From contig NZ_JAFMPP010000015.1 in assembly GCF_017349315.1 (NCBI RefSeq), positions 1 to 64,000 of the forward strand: 64,000 nucleotides of DNA, given 5' to 3'. Below, piece after piece: positions 7,429 to 15,903 of this stretch; position 1 is the stretch's first letter, and every line of letters begins with the position of its first letter. The notes under the pieces were generated by a model. It did no database searches. It was not told where the DNA came from and saw only the letters and a list, made by a program, of their open reading frames with translations. This stretch comes from Jiella flava (GTDB lineage Bacteria; Pseudomonadota; Alphaproteobacteria; Rhizobiales; Rhizobiaceae). The position numbers and the translations under genes are program-made.

Positions 7429-8736
7429 TCACACGTCGAGCGCGTTTTGACGTTCCCACGTGGTGAAATGCTGGCAGTAGCGGTTCCACTCGTCGTGTTT
7501 CAGCTTGCAATAGGCGGCGCTGAACTCGCTGCCGAGCGCGGTGGTGAGGCCTTCATCGGCCTCGAAGGCGCGCAAGGCGTCGAGGAGGTTCAGCGGCAGC
7601 CGCGGCGCGTCGCTCAGGGTGTGGCCGTCGACATACATGTCGATGTCGCTGTGCGGGCCAGGGTCGGCATGGGTGCTGAGGCCGTCGAGGCCGGCCGCGA
7701 TGATCGCCGCCTGCAGGAGATAGGGGTTGGCCGCACCGTCCGGCAGGCGCAATTCGAACCGGCCCGGCCCCGGCACGCGGACCATATGGGTGCGGTTGTT
7801 GCCGGTCCAGGTGATGGCGTTTGGCGCCCAGGTGGCCCCGGACAGGGTCCGCGGGGCGTTGATCCGCTTGTAGGAATTGACCGTTGGATTGGTCAGCGCC
7901 GCAAGCGCCGGCCCATGGTGCATGATGCCGCCGAGAAAGGCCGTGCCTTGGTCTGACAGGCCGAAGGGGCGGGCTTCGTCGGCAAAGGCGTTGTTCGTTC
8001 CGTCGCGATCCCAAACCGAGACGTGGCAGTGGCAGCCATTGCCGGTCAGGCCGCTGAACGGCTTCGGCATGAAGGTGGCGCGCAGCCCGTGCTTTTCGGC
8101 GACCGAGCGGACCATGAACTTGAAGAAGGAATGCTTGTCGGCGGTCTTCAGCGCGTCGTCGAATTCCCAGTTCATCTCGAACTGGCCGTTCGCATCCTCA
8201 TGGTCGTTCTGATAGGGCTTCCAGCCGAGCGCCAGCATGTGGTCGCAGATCTCGGCGACGACCTCATAGCGGCGCATCACCGCCTGCTGGTCGTAGCAGG
8301 GCTTGTCGGCTGTGTCGAAACGATCGGAGATCGCGTCGCCCTCGGCGTCGAGCAGGAAGAATTCGGCCTCGACGCCGGTTTTCACCCGCAGGCCCTGTTC
8401 GGCGGCTTTCACCACCAACCGCTTGAGCACGATGCGCGGCGCCTGCGCGACCGCCGCGCCCTCCATCATCAAATCGGCAGGCACCCACGCGACCTCGGGC
8501 TTCCACGGCAGCTGCACCAAGCCGTCCGGATCGGGCATGGCGAACAGATCCGGATGAGCCGGTGTCAGATCGAGCCAGGTGGCAAAGCCGGCAAAGCCCG
8601 CGCCTTCCTCTTGCATCTGGCCGATGGCCTGGGCGGGCACCAGCTTGGCGCGTTGACCGCCGAAAAGATCGGTGAAGCCGATCATGAAATATTTGACGCC
8701 GTTTTTCGCGGCGAAGGCCGACAGATCGCTGGTCAT
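7429..8736 (-). CDS. gmaS: Gamma-glutamylmethylamide synthetase (glutamine-synthetase family)
   Basis: 435 residues from the ATG at 8734-8736; an in-frame TTG seven codons earlier is less likely. The enzyme joins methylamine to glutamate using ATP, forming gamma-glutamylmethylamide. It carries glutamine-synthetase signatures: VEAEFFLLD, the metal/ATP region GNGCHCHVSVWD, and RFELRLPDGAANPYLLQAA. The N-terminus (KYFMIGFTDLFGGQRAKLVP) is of the GlnT/GmaS type rather than housekeeping GlnA, and no adenylylation-loop tyrosine motif is obvious. It follows mgsC by 71 bases and completes the mgsABC-gmaS set, which makes the methylamine-specific role much more likely than ordinary glutamine synthesis. 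Confidence 0.92.
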   Translation of the reverse strand: MTSDLSAFAAKNGVKYFMIGFTDLFGGQRAKLVPAQAIGQMQEEGAGFAGFATWLDLTPAHPDLFAMPDPDGLVQLPWKPEVAWVPADLMMEGAAVAQAPRIVLKRLVVKAAEQGLRVKTGVEAEFFLLDAEGDAISDRFDTADKPCYDQQAVMRRYEVVAEICDHMLALGWKPYQNDHEDANGQFEMNWEFDDALKTADKHSFFKFMVRSVAEKHGLRATFMPKPFSGLTGNGCHCHVSVWDRDGTNNAFADEARPFGLSDQGTAFLGGIMHHGPALAALTNPTVNSYKRINAPRTLSGATWAPNAITWTGNNRTHMVRVPGPGRFELRLPDGAANPYLLQAAIIAAGLDGLSTHADPGPHSDIDMYVDGHTLSDAPRLPLNLLDALRAFEADEGLTTALGSEFSAAYCKLKHDEWNRYCQHFTTWERQNALDV

Positions 8737-8807
8737 TTTCCCCTTGCGCTCCTCCAATGGGTCAATGGACGCGCCTCCCTGTGGCGAAATATCCGGCGTT
8801 CAGGCCT

Positions 8808-10136
8808 TCACAGCCCCTTGTGGCCGGGGATCCAGTCCGTTCCGGCGAGCGGCACACGGGCCATCGCCGCCGCCTCGATCGTCAGTGCGACGAGGTCTTC
8901 GGGTTCGAGATTGTGCAGGTGGTTGTGCCCGCAGGCGCGCGCGATGGTCTGCGCCTCCAGGGTGATCACCTTCAGATAATTGGCCAGCCGACGACTGGCG
9001 GCGATCGGGTCGAGGCGGGCGGCGAGCGCGGGATCCTGGGTGGTGATGCCGGCCGGGTCCTTGCCCTCGTGCCAGTCGTCATAGGCGCCGGCGGTGGTGC
9101 CGAGGGCGTTGTACTCGCTCTCCCAGCGCGGATCGTTGTCGCCGATGGCGACCAGCGCCGCGGTGCCGACCGAGACCGCGTCGGCCCCGAGCGCCAGCGC
9201 CTTGGCGACGTCGGCGCCCGAGCGGATGCCGCCCGAGACGACGAGCTGCACCTTGCGATGCATACCAAGATCCTGCAGCGCCTGGACCGCCGGGCGGATG
9301 CAGGCAAGCGTCGGCTGGCCGACATGTTCGATGAAGACGTCCTGGCTCGCTGCGGTGCCGCCCTGCATGCCGTCGAGAACGACGACGTCGGCGCCGGCCT
9401 TCACCGCCAAGGCCGTGTCATAATAGGGCCGGGCGCCGCCGACCTTGATGTAGATCGGCTTTTCCCAATCGGTGATTTCGCGCAGTTCCAGGATCTTGAT
9501 TTCCAGATCGTCCGGGCCGGTCCAGTCCGGATGGCGGCAGGCTGAACGCTGATCGATGCCTTTCGGCAGGGTGCGCATCTCAGCCACCCGGTCGGAAATC
9601 TTCTGGCCGAGCAGCATGCCGCCGCCGCCGGGCTTGGCCCCCTGGCCGACCACCACCTCGATGGCGTCGGCGCGGCGCAGATCGGTCGGATTCATGCCGT
9701 AGCGCGACGGAAGATATTGATAGACCAAGAGCTCGGAATGGCCACGCTCCTCGTTTGTCATGCCGCCGTCGCCGGTGGTCGTCGAGGTGCCGGCGAGGGT
9801 TGCGCCACGCCCGAGCGCTTCTTTTGCCGGGCCGGAAAGCGCGCCGAAGCTCATACCGGCGATGGTCACCGGGATCTTCAACTCGATCGGCTTCTTGGCA
9901 AAGCGGGTGCCGAGGGTAACGGCGGTGTCGCAGCGCTCGCGATACCCCTCCAGCGGGTAGCGCGACATCGAGGCGCCGAGGAACAACAGGTCGTCGAAAT
10001 GCGGCACCTTGCGCTTGGTGCCGCCGCCGCGGATGTCGTAGATGCCGGTGGCCGCCGCTCGGCGGATTTCGGCGAGCGCGGCGTCGTCGAAGGTCGCGGA
10101 TTTGCGCGGCGGTGTCGGCGGGTTGTGATAGGTCAT
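8808..10136 (-). CDS. mgsC: N-methylglutamate synthase subunit C (FMN, glutamate-synthase-like)
   Basis: 442 residues with the FMN-binding synthase domain of glutamate synthase (GltB domain 2): IPVTIAGMSFGALSGPAKEAL, GQGAKPGGGGMLLGQK, VLDGMQGGTAASQDVF, and the phosphate-binding VVSGGIRSGADVAKALALGA. With MgsA and MgsB it converts gamma-glutamylmethylamide into N-methylglutamate. A classical GltB iron-sulfur cysteine cluster is not seen as such, only scattered cysteines (SACRHPD, ARACGHN). It lies 18 bases after mgsB. The related glutamate-synthase-like proteins GlxD/GltB are distinguished by the split three-gene layout beside gmaS. Confidence 0.93.
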   Translation of the reverse strand: MTYHNPPTPPRKSATFDDAALAEIRRAAATGIYDIRGGGTKRKVPHFDDLLFLGASMSRYPLEGYRERCDTAVTLGTRFAKKPIELKIPVTIAGMSFGALSGPAKEALGRGATLAGTSTTTGDGGMTNEERGHSELLVYQYLPSRYGMNPTDLRRADAIEVVVGQGAKPGGGGMLLGQKISDRVAEMRTLPKGIDQRSACRHPDWTGPDDLEIKILELREITDWEKPIYIKVGGARPYYDTALAVKAGADVVVLDGMQGGTAASQDVFIEHVGQPTLACIRPAVQALQDLGMHRKVQLVVSGGIRSGADVAKALALGADAVSVGTAALVAIGDNDPRWESEYNALGTTAGAYDDWHEGKDPAGITTQDPALAARLDPIAASRRLANYLKVITLEAQTIARACGHNHLHNLEPEDLVALTIEAAAMARVPLAGTDWIPGHKGL

Positions 10137-10154
10137 GTGCTGCGAAATCCCGCT

Positions 10155-10841
10155 TCAGTAGGCGTCGGCATTGTCGATGTTGAAGGTGTAGAGCTTGCGG
10201 GCCGAGCCGTAGCGTCGGAACTGCGAAGGGTCGGCGCCGCGCATGCCGGCCTTGGACAGCAGCTGCTCCAGTGTCGCGTGATGCTTGCCGCGCATCTCCT
10301 TCTCGATACAGTCGGCGCCGAGGCTCTTCACCTTGCCGCGCACGAAAAGCTGGGCCTCATAGAGCGAGTCGCCGAGCGCGTCGCCGGCATCGCCCAGCAC
10401 CACGAGATGGCCGGACTGGCCCATGAAGGCGGACATATGGCCGACACTGCCGCCGACGACGATGTCGATGCCCTTCATCGAGATTCCGCAGCGCGAGGCG
10501 GCGTTGCCCTTGATCACCAACAGGCCGCCGCGGCCGGTGGCGCCGGCATATTGTGAGGCGTCGCCTTCGACGACGATGCTGCCGGACATCATGTTCTCGC
10601 CGACACCGGGGCCCGCCGAGCCGTGGACGGTGATCGTCGCGGCAGCGTTCATGCCGCCGCAGTAATAGCCGACCGGGCCATGCACGGCGACGGTGATCTG
10701 GTCCCTGCAGCCGACGGCGACGGCATGGCTGCCGCGCGGGTTGCGCACCTCGAAACGGCGATCTTTGAGAGGCTCGCCGGTCCCGTGGAGTGCTTCATTG
10801 AGCGCGCGGATCGAGGTTGTCGAAAGGTCGAAGGCGGGCAT
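10155..10841 (-). CDS. mgsB: N-methylglutamate synthase subunit B (GXGXG beta-helix)
   Basis: 228 residues from the ATG at 10,839-10,841; an in-frame TTG six codons upstream was not chosen. The protein is built on the right-handed beta-helix of the GltB C-terminal (GXGXG) domain: repeated short strands such as GPVGYYCGGMN, GGLLVIKGNAASRCGISM and GSVGHMSAFMGQSGHLVVLG. It supplies the structural third domain of the synthase whose amidotransferase and FMN domains are MgsA and MgsC. It starts 23 bases after mgsA ends. The same fold occurs in GlxC and in formylmethanofuran dehydrogenase C, but the neighbours settle the role. Confidence 0.92.
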   Translation of the reverse strand: MPAFDLSTTSIRALNEALHGTGEPLKDRRFEVRNPRGSHAVAVGCRDQITVAVHGPVGYYCGGMNAAATITVHGSAGPGVGENMMSGSIVVEGDASQYAGATGRGGLLVIKGNAASRCGISMKGIDIVVGGSVGHMSAFMGQSGHLVVLGDAGDALGDSLYEAQLFVRGKVKSLGADCIEKEMRGKHHATLEQLLSKAGMRGADPSQFRRYGSARKLYTFNIDNADAY

Positions 10842-10864
10842 CGGCTGAATCCTGCACAAAGCAA

Positions 10865-11794
10865 TCAGGCGGCGAGCATCTTGTCGCCAGTGCTGCCGTC
10901 GCGGTCCCAGAAATAGACGGCGGCCGGTTCGGGCTCCCAGATCCGGGCGGTCTCGATACCGGGTAGGCCGGAGAGGGCGCGATATTCCGAGCCGAAGGCG
11001 ACGTAGCGGCTGGTTTCGGCCATCACCGCCGGCTTGCAGGCGATCGGATCGCGCAGGACGCCGAAGCCGGTCCGCGTGCCGACGACGAAGGTGAAGAAGC
11101 CGTCGAGATTGCCGAGCGCGTCGGTGAGCGCCTCGCCGAGATTGCGGCCGTCTCGCATCCGTGCCGTCAGATGGGCGGCCGCGACCTCGGAGTCGTTTTC
11201 GGTTTCGAAAGCGATGCCGAGCCGCCGCAGCTCGCGGCGCAGATTGTTGTGGTTGGACAGGGAGCCGTTATGGACGAGACATTGGTCGGCCCCGGTGGAA
11301 AAGGGGTGGGCGCCGAGCGTCGTGACCGCCGATTCCGTCGCCATCCGGGTATGGCCGATGGCGTGGGTGCCGGCCATGGTGCCGATCCCGAAGCGGGAGA
11401 CGACGTCCTTCGGCAAGCCGGTCTCCTTGTAGATTTCCATGGTCTCGCCGACGCTCATGATCCGCAGCGGTTCGGGCGCGCCGGTGAGGGCGACGCGCAG
11501 CGGCTCGATCCGATCGGCGGCGATCGTAATGACCGCGTGGCTGTCCTTGATCGTCACCGTCGCGGCGTCGCCGGCGGCCGTCCGCGCCAGAGCGTCGAGA
11601 GCGGCAAAGGCGCGCGCCGGCATATCCGATTGGACGGTGACTTTGACGAAGCCCGGGATCGCCGCGCCATAGACCGCGATGCCAGCTGAATCGGGGCCGC
11701 GATCGGTCATGGTGACGAGCATTTCCGCGGTCAGCGCGCCGAGCTCGCCCTCGAGCTTGCGGTCCTTCAGAAACAGGCCGACGATCCCGCACAT
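10865..11794 (-). CDS. mgsA: N-methylglutamate synthase subunit A (class II glutamine amidotransferase)
   Basis: 309 residues starting MCGIVGLFLKDRKLEG. The start was set at the ATG at 11,792-11,794 so that Cys2 becomes the N-terminal nucleophile after Met removal, as in all class II amidotransferases; the open frame extends six codons further upstream. Conserved pieces include MTDRGPDSAGIAVYG, GHTRMATESAVTTLGAHPF, VHNGSLSNHNNLRRELRRLG and ENDSEVAAAHL. It should release methylamine from gamma-glutamylmethylamide and hand it to the FMN subunit. It is the first gene of mgsABC-gmaS, with a candidate promoter and operator directly upstream and the XRE-cupin regulator gene behind them. Confidence 0.93.
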   Translation of the reverse strand: MCGIVGLFLKDRKLEGELGALTAEMLVTMTDRGPDSAGIAVYGAAIPGFVKVTVQSDMPARAFAALDALARTAAGDAATVTIKDSHAVITIAADRIEPLRVALTGAPEPLRIMSVGETMEIYKETGLPKDVVSRFGIGTMAGTHAIGHTRMATESAVTTLGAHPFSTGADQCLVHNGSLSNHNNLRRELRRLGIAFETENDSEVAAAHLTARMRDGRNLGEALTDALGNLDGFFTFVVGTRTGFGVLRDPIACKPAVMAETSRYVAFGSEYRALSGLPGIETARIWEPEPAAVYFWDRDGSTGDKMLAA

Positions 11795-11828
11795 GAGTCC
11801 GCGCTCCCCCATTCGTTACGATGGGCTG

Positions 11829-11857
11829 ACTATGGCAGAGCGCAGCGCTACAATCAA
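11829..11857 (-). promoter_or_regulatory. Candidate promoter of mgsABC-gmaS
   Basis: On the minus strand TTGATT (plus 11,852-11,857) and CATAGT (11,829-11,834) are separated by 17 bases, four of six matches to consensus in each box. The mgsA start codon is 35 bases further on. An inverted repeat sits immediately upstream of the -35. Confidence 0.35.
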
Positions 11858-11861
11858 CTCT

Positions 11862-11880
11862 GAAGAAAGATTTTTTCTTC
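11862..11880 (-). promoter_or_regulatory. Inverted repeat operator candidate upstream of mgsA
   Basis: GAAGAAAGATTTTTTCTTC is a 19-base AT-rich inverted repeat in GC-rich surroundings, placed between the XRE-cupin regulator gene and mgsA and just upstream of the -35. A related box precedes dmmA. As an alternative it could act as a weak terminator for the regulator gene, but it has no GC stem. Confidence 0.4.
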
Positions 11881-11909
11881 TAGAGATTTTGATGCCAGCA
11901 AGCTGGACA

Positions 11910-12584
11910 TCATTCGATGGTGCCGCGCTGCGGGTAGCAGATGATCGACAGATAGCGGGCGGGCAGGCTGACCAGCTCTTCCGGCCCATGCGGCGCGTCG
12001 GCGTCGAAAAAGAAGCTGTCGCCCGGGCGCATGTGATAGCGGCTGTCGGCATGGCGATAGACCACCTCGCCGTCCAGCATGTAGAGAAACTCCATGCCGT
12101 CGTGCTGGAAGGTCGGGAAAACGTCGGAGTCGGTGGTCAGGGTGATCAGATAGGGTTCGACCGTGACGCCGCTGGTGTTGTTGCCGATATGACCGAGGAG
12201 ATTGTATTGGTGGCCCGCCCGGGTGCCTCGGCGTTCCAACTCGACCCCTTCGCCGGCCTTGACGAAGACCGCGTTGCGGGTTTCCTCGAAGCGGCGGAAA
12301 AAGGCGGTCAGCGGCACGCCTAGGGCGCGCGACAACGCCTGAAGCGTGGTCAGCGACGGTGAGATGTTGCCGTTTTCGATCTTCGACAACATGCCGAGCG
12401 AGATGCCGGTCGCCGAGGCGAGATCGCTGACGGTGATGCCGAGCTTCTTGCGAAAGGCACGAACCTCATGGCCGATCGCCACTTCCAGATTGTTGACCTT
12501 CGGTTCGCGAACCGCATGCGGATCCTGATTGAAAACCGGAGCCTTCGAAGAACCGGACTTTGTGTCCGTCTCTACTGTCGTCAT
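11910..12584 (-). CDS. XRE-family transcriptional regulator with cupin domain
   Basis: 224 residues. A helix-turn-helix of the Cro/XRE type occupies about residues 40-95 (VRAFRKKLGITVSDLASATG, then LGMLSKIENGNISPSLTTL), and a C-terminal cupin follows at about 145-220 (HDGMEFLYMLDGEVVYRHAD, PGDSFFFDADAPHGPEEL). Such proteins sense a small ligand in the cupin and control the neighbouring catabolic genes. It is transcribed toward mgsA, 115 bases apart, so it is the natural candidate regulator of the mgs-gma and dmm operons. The ligand may be a methylated amine or gamma-glutamylmethylamide, but that is a guess. Confidence 0.9.
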   Translation of the reverse strand: MTTVETDTKSGSSKAPVFNQDPHAVREPKVNNLEVAIGHEVRAFRKKLGITVSDLASATGISLGMLSKIENGNISPSLTTLQALSRALGVPLTAFFRRFEETRNAVFVKAGEGVELERRGTRAGHQYNLLGHIGNNTSGVTVEPYLITLTTDSDVFPTFQHDGMEFLYMLDGEVVYRHADSRYHMRPGDSFFFDADAPHGPEELVSLPARYLSIICYPQRGTIE

Positions 12585-12646
12585 GGTACCATCGCCGCTT
12601 TTTCGTCGGCCGGCACGCTATCTTCTGAGTGAACGAGATTCAACCT

Positions 12647-13654
12647 TCAGGAAAATTCACCTAAGGATAGATCAACGCGGCGCACCTGGGACGGTGGCAT
12701 GCCGAAATGGGCGCGGAAGCGGCGGGCGAAATGCGCCTGGTTGGCAAAGCCGGTGGCAAAGGCGATCTCGGCGATTGGTAAGGCGCTCTGGCGCAGGAAG
12801 AGATGGGCGCGCTCGAGGCGGATGCGCAGATAGTCCTTCGCGAATGTGGTGTGGCGATGGGCGGCGAACAGGCGGTCGAGCTGGCGCATCGATAGCCCGA
12901 CGTCTCGCGCCATCGCCTGGCGGCTGAGCGGGGCCTCGACCGTCGCCTCCATGGTTTCAAGCACCGATAAAAGAATGGGGTGATGCACCTGATAGCGCTC
13001 GGCGAGGCAGCCGCGCTGGGCCGCCGCAGGTGTGCCGATTTCGGTGTGCAAAAGCCAGTCTGAGACTTGGCGGGCGAAGGTCGCGCCCATCCGCTCGCGA
13101 ATCAGGGCATGGGCCATGTCCAGTGGGGCGATGCCGCCGCCGCAGGTGATGCGATCGCGATCGATGACGAAGCGCGCCTGGCGGGGGCGCAACTCCGGAA
13201 ACGCCTCGCTCAGCGCCGAGGCGTGCTCCCAATGGACGGTGAAAGCGCGGTTCTGCAAGAGGCCGGCGGCCGCCAGCAGATAGGCGCCGCCGGAAATGCC
13301 GCCGAGCCGCACGCCCTTGCGGGCGAGCCGGCGCAGCATGGCGTGGATCGCCGGCCGGTGCCAGGTGGCGGGATAGCCGCCGGCGCAGACGAGAACGGCG
13401 TCGAGCGGTCCCTCGAGCGTTGCCGATAGCGGCTCGACGGCGATCGACGCACCTTGCGAGGCGGCCACGGTCCGCGCGCTCTCGCCAAAGCAACGCAGCC
13501 GGTAAAGCGGCTGGCCGGCGATGACGTTGGCGGCGCGGAAAGGCTCGCTCGCCGCGGCAAAGGACATCAGCGCAAATCCCGGCAACAGGACGAATCCGAT
13601 ATCCTTAATGACGCTGTCTGGAAGGCGCGACACGACCGATCCTAATAAAGCCAT
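12647..13654 (-). CDS. GlxA-family transcriptional regulator (DJ-1/PfpI-like domain plus AraC HTH)
   Basis: 335 residues from the ATG at 13,652-13,654, which has AGGA eight bases upstream; in-frame starts up to 13,720 exist but lack ribosome sites. Residues about 10-180 form a class-I-amidotransferase-like domain (IKDIGFVLLPGFALMSFAAA; GGISGGAYLLAAAGLL). The C-terminal 90 residues contain two AraC helix-turn-helix motifs (SRQAMARDVGLSMRQLDRLF; IAEIAFATGFANQAHFARRF). The GlxA group controls quaternary amine, arginine or glycine-betaine catabolism in proteobacteria. It is divergent from the FAD oxidoreductase gene at 13.8 kb, which is therefore the likeliest target, with the amine cluster downstream as an alternative. 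Confidence 0.9.
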   Translation of the reverse strand: MALLGSVVSRLPDSVIKDIGFVLLPGFALMSFAAASEPFRAANVIAGQPLYRLRCFGESARTVAASQGASIAVEPLSATLEGPLDAVLVCAGGYPATWHRPAIHAMLRRLARKGVRLGGISGGAYLLAAAGLLQNRAFTVHWEHASALSEAFPELRPRQARFVIDRDRITCGGGIAPLDMAHALIRERMGATFARQVSDWLLHTEIGTPAAAQRGCLAERYQVHHPILLSVLETMEATVEAPLSRQAMARDVGLSMRQLDRLFAAHRHTTFAKDYLRIRLERAHLFLRQSALPIAEIAFATGFANQAHFARRFRAHFGMPPSQVRRVDLSLGEFS

Positions 13655-13831
13655 AACTTTTGTCCTCATTGGATAAGAAACCGTCTTTGAAGGACAATCA
13701 AGCCGGGCATTCATCGGCAATGGTACGGCTCTTCGAACAGGATTTGAATCGTTAACGGCGGCAGATTGTGATCGTTCGCGCTCACGGGGCCTGAACGGTC
13801 ATCCTCGTCGACTTCAATGCGGAGATGCGCC

Positions 13832-15163
13832 ATGCCCGGACCTCAGGTGGAACCGGTCCAATCCTCGCCAAGTCAGCCGAGCGAGACCGATGTCGTCGTC
13901 ATCGGCGGCGGCATCGTCGGAGCCGCGACGGCGCTGGAACTGGCCGAGCGTGGGCTGAAGGTGGTCCTTTGCGAGAAAGGCGTGGTCGCCGGCGAACAAT
14001 CCAGCCGCAACTGGGGCTGGGTGCGCATGTCGCGGCGCGATCCGCGCGAGATTCCGCTGATGGCGGCCTCGATCCGCATCTGGGAAACCTTGGGCGAGCG
14101 GGTCGGTGCCGATCTCGGCTACCGCCAATGCGGCATCGTCGTGCCATTCCACTCCAAGGCCTTCCGCGCTGCAAATCTCGATTGGCTGCCGTATCTCGAC
14201 GGCACTCAGATCCGCGTCGATGCGATCGATTCGGACACGATCGCGGAGATGTTGCCGGACATGCGCCTCGACTATGACGGCGGCCTTTATGCCCCGAATG
14301 ACGGGCGGGCCGAGCCGCAGCGCGCGGCTCCGGCGATCGCCCGGGCGGCACAAGCCAAGGGCGCGGCGATCCTGACGAATTGCGCGGTCCGGCGGATTGA
14401 TGTCGCCGGTGGACGGACCGCCGGGGTGATTACCGAAAAGGGCCGGATCGCCGCCGAACGGGTCGTGGTGGCGGGCGGGGCCTGGTCGCGGCTCCTCCTG
14501 CGCGACGTCGGCCTGACGCTGCCGCAGCTGAAGATCTTGAACTCGGTCTGCCGGACCGAACCGGTGCCAGACGGTCCGGAGATCACCGTGCGCGGCCCGG
14601 ACTTTTCGGTGCGCAAGCGTGCCGATGGCGGCTACACCGTTTCGACGCTGGCCTCGAACATCTACGATTTGACGCCGGACAGTTTTCGCTTCTTCAAGGC
14701 CTTCGTGCCGGCGATGAAGATGGAATGGTCGGCGCTGCGGCCGCGGATCGGCAAGCGCTTCGTGCAGGAATGGCTCGACGCGCGCCGGCGCGGCGACGAT
14801 CAGATCTCGGCCTATGAGAAGACCCGCATTCTCGATCCCGAGCCGAGCGTGGTGATGACCGACCGGGCGATCGCCTGCCTGGCCCTGGCCTTCGAGGCGT
14901 TCCAGAACGTCAAGGTCGCCCAGCGTTGGGCCGGTCTGATCGACGTGACGCCGGACGCCGTGCCGGTGATCTCGACGGTCGACAGCGTGCCCGGGCTGAC
15001 GATTGCCACGGGCTTTTCCGGCCACGGCTTCGGCCTCGGGCCGGGCGCCGGGCGGCTGACCGCCGATCTCGTCACCGGCTCGACGCCGATCGTCGACCCG
15101 GCGGCGTTCCGCTTCTCGCGCTTTTCCGATGGCTCGAAGATCGTCCCGCTCACCGGCGTTTGA
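13832..15163 (+). CDS. FAD-dependent oxidoreductase of the DAO (amino acid/amine oxidase) family
   Basis: 443 residues from an ATG preceded by GGAG; another in-frame ATG lies 15 bases upstream. An N-terminal dinucleotide-binding fold (DVVVIGGGIVGAATALELAE) is followed by GEQSSRNWGWVRMSRRDPRE, a signature of a subgroup of sarcosine/D-amino-acid-oxidase-like flavoproteins. It ends with GFSGHGFGLGPGAGRLTADL, the C-terminal FAD-contact motif. It should oxidise a C-N bond of an amino acid or N-methylated amine. It is transcribed away from a GlxA regulator and lies at the border of the methylamine cluster, so a methylated amino-acid substrate is plausible but unproven. No partner subunits (SoxA/D/G type) are adjacent. 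Confidence 0.85.
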   Translation: MPGPQVEPVQSSPSQPSETDVVVIGGGIVGAATALELAERGLKVVLCEKGVVAGEQSSRNWGWVRMSRRDPREIPLMAASIRIWETLGERVGADLGYRQCGIVVPFHSKAFRAANLDWLPYLDGTQIRVDAIDSDTIAEMLPDMRLDYDGGLYAPNDGRAEPQRAAPAIARAAQAKGAAILTNCAVRRIDVAGGRTAGVITEKGRIAAERVVVAGGAWSRLLLRDVGLTLPQLKILNSVCRTEPVPDGPEITVRGPDFSVRKRADGGYTVSTLASNIYDLTPDSFRFFKAFVPAMKMEWSALRPRIGKRFVQEWLDARRRGDDQISAYEKTRILDPEPSVVMTDRAIACLALAFEAFQNVKVAQRWAGLIDVTPDAVPVISTVDSVPGLTIATGFSGHGFGLGPGAGRLTADLVTGSTPIVDPAAFRFSRFSDGSKIVPLTGV

Positions 15164-15202
15164 GCCGGGGGGGCGCCGCTTCTTTCGAAGACCATGAACG
15201 CG

Positions 15203-15232
15203 AAAAAGGCGACCGTCGCGGGCCGCCTTTTG
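15203..15232 (-). terminator. Bidirectional intrinsic terminator (rplS / FAD oxidoreductase)
   Basis: Inverted repeat AAAAGGCG (with a fifth A in front) / CGCCTTTT around a 12-base loop, lying between the converging stop codons of the oxidoreductase and rplS. Read on the minus strand the stem runs into TTTTT, and read on the plus strand it runs into TTTT. Confidence 0.7.
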
Positions 15233-15276
15233 GCGAAATCGGTGGGGTCAGCGTTCTGGCGCTGTCGCCGCGCGGC

Positions 15277-15735
15277 TTACTCGGCCGCGGTCTTGGCGGC
15301 TTCCTTTTCGGCCTTGGCCTTGTCGCGCGCCTCGGCGGCGACCTGACGGGCGTCGTCGTTCAGTTTGCGGGCGCGGGCATTGGTGGCCTCGACGATACGG
15401 GCCGACTTGCCGCGGCGATCGCGCAGGTAATAGAGCTTGGCGCGGCGAACCTTACCGCGGCGCACGACCTCGACCGATTCGAGCATCGGCGAATAGACCG
15501 GGAAGACGCGCTCGACGCCCTCGCCATAGGAGATCTTACGAACCGTGAAGTTCTCCTGCAGGCCGGATCCCGAGCGTGCGATGCAAACGCCCTCATAGGC
15601 CTGCACGCGGGTGCGGGTGCCTTCCGTCACGCGGACGTTGACGCGCACGGTATCACCGGCGGAAAAGGCAGGAACCTCGCGGATCGCTGCGATGCGGGCG
15701 GCCTCGGCGGCCTCCAGTTCGGAAATGATGTTCAT
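15277..15735 (-). CDS. rplS: 50S ribosomal protein L19
   Basis: 152 residues. The conserved L19 core is complete: [73 protein letters not shown] and [14 protein letters not shown]19 sits at the interface of the large and small subunits. The C-terminus carries an alanine/lysine-rich extension of about 35 residues ([20 protein letters not shown]), as is common in alphaproteobacteria. The usual upstream partners rpsP-rimM-trmD are not adjacent; the gene stands alone with its own terminator. Confidence 0.98.
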   Translation of the reverse strand: MNIISELEAAEAARIAAIREVPAFSAGDTVRVNVRVTEGTRTRVQAYEGVCIARSGSGLQENFTVRKISYGEGVERVFPVYSPMLESVEVVRRGKVRRAKLYYLRDRRGKSARIVEATNARARKLNDDARQVAAEARDKAKAEKEAAKTAAE

Positions 15736-15903
15736 GGCATAGCCTCAATTCGTTTCATGCCGGAGTGACTTGCAACCCGACATGGCCGCCGTGACGGTCA
15801 GGTTATTCTGAGGAAATCGGGTGCGCTCATATACGTCTTCGGCGCGTTTGTCACTAGGCGATGCTGTGGATTTGCCGTCAATTGCGGCTGATCATGACAC
15901 CAA

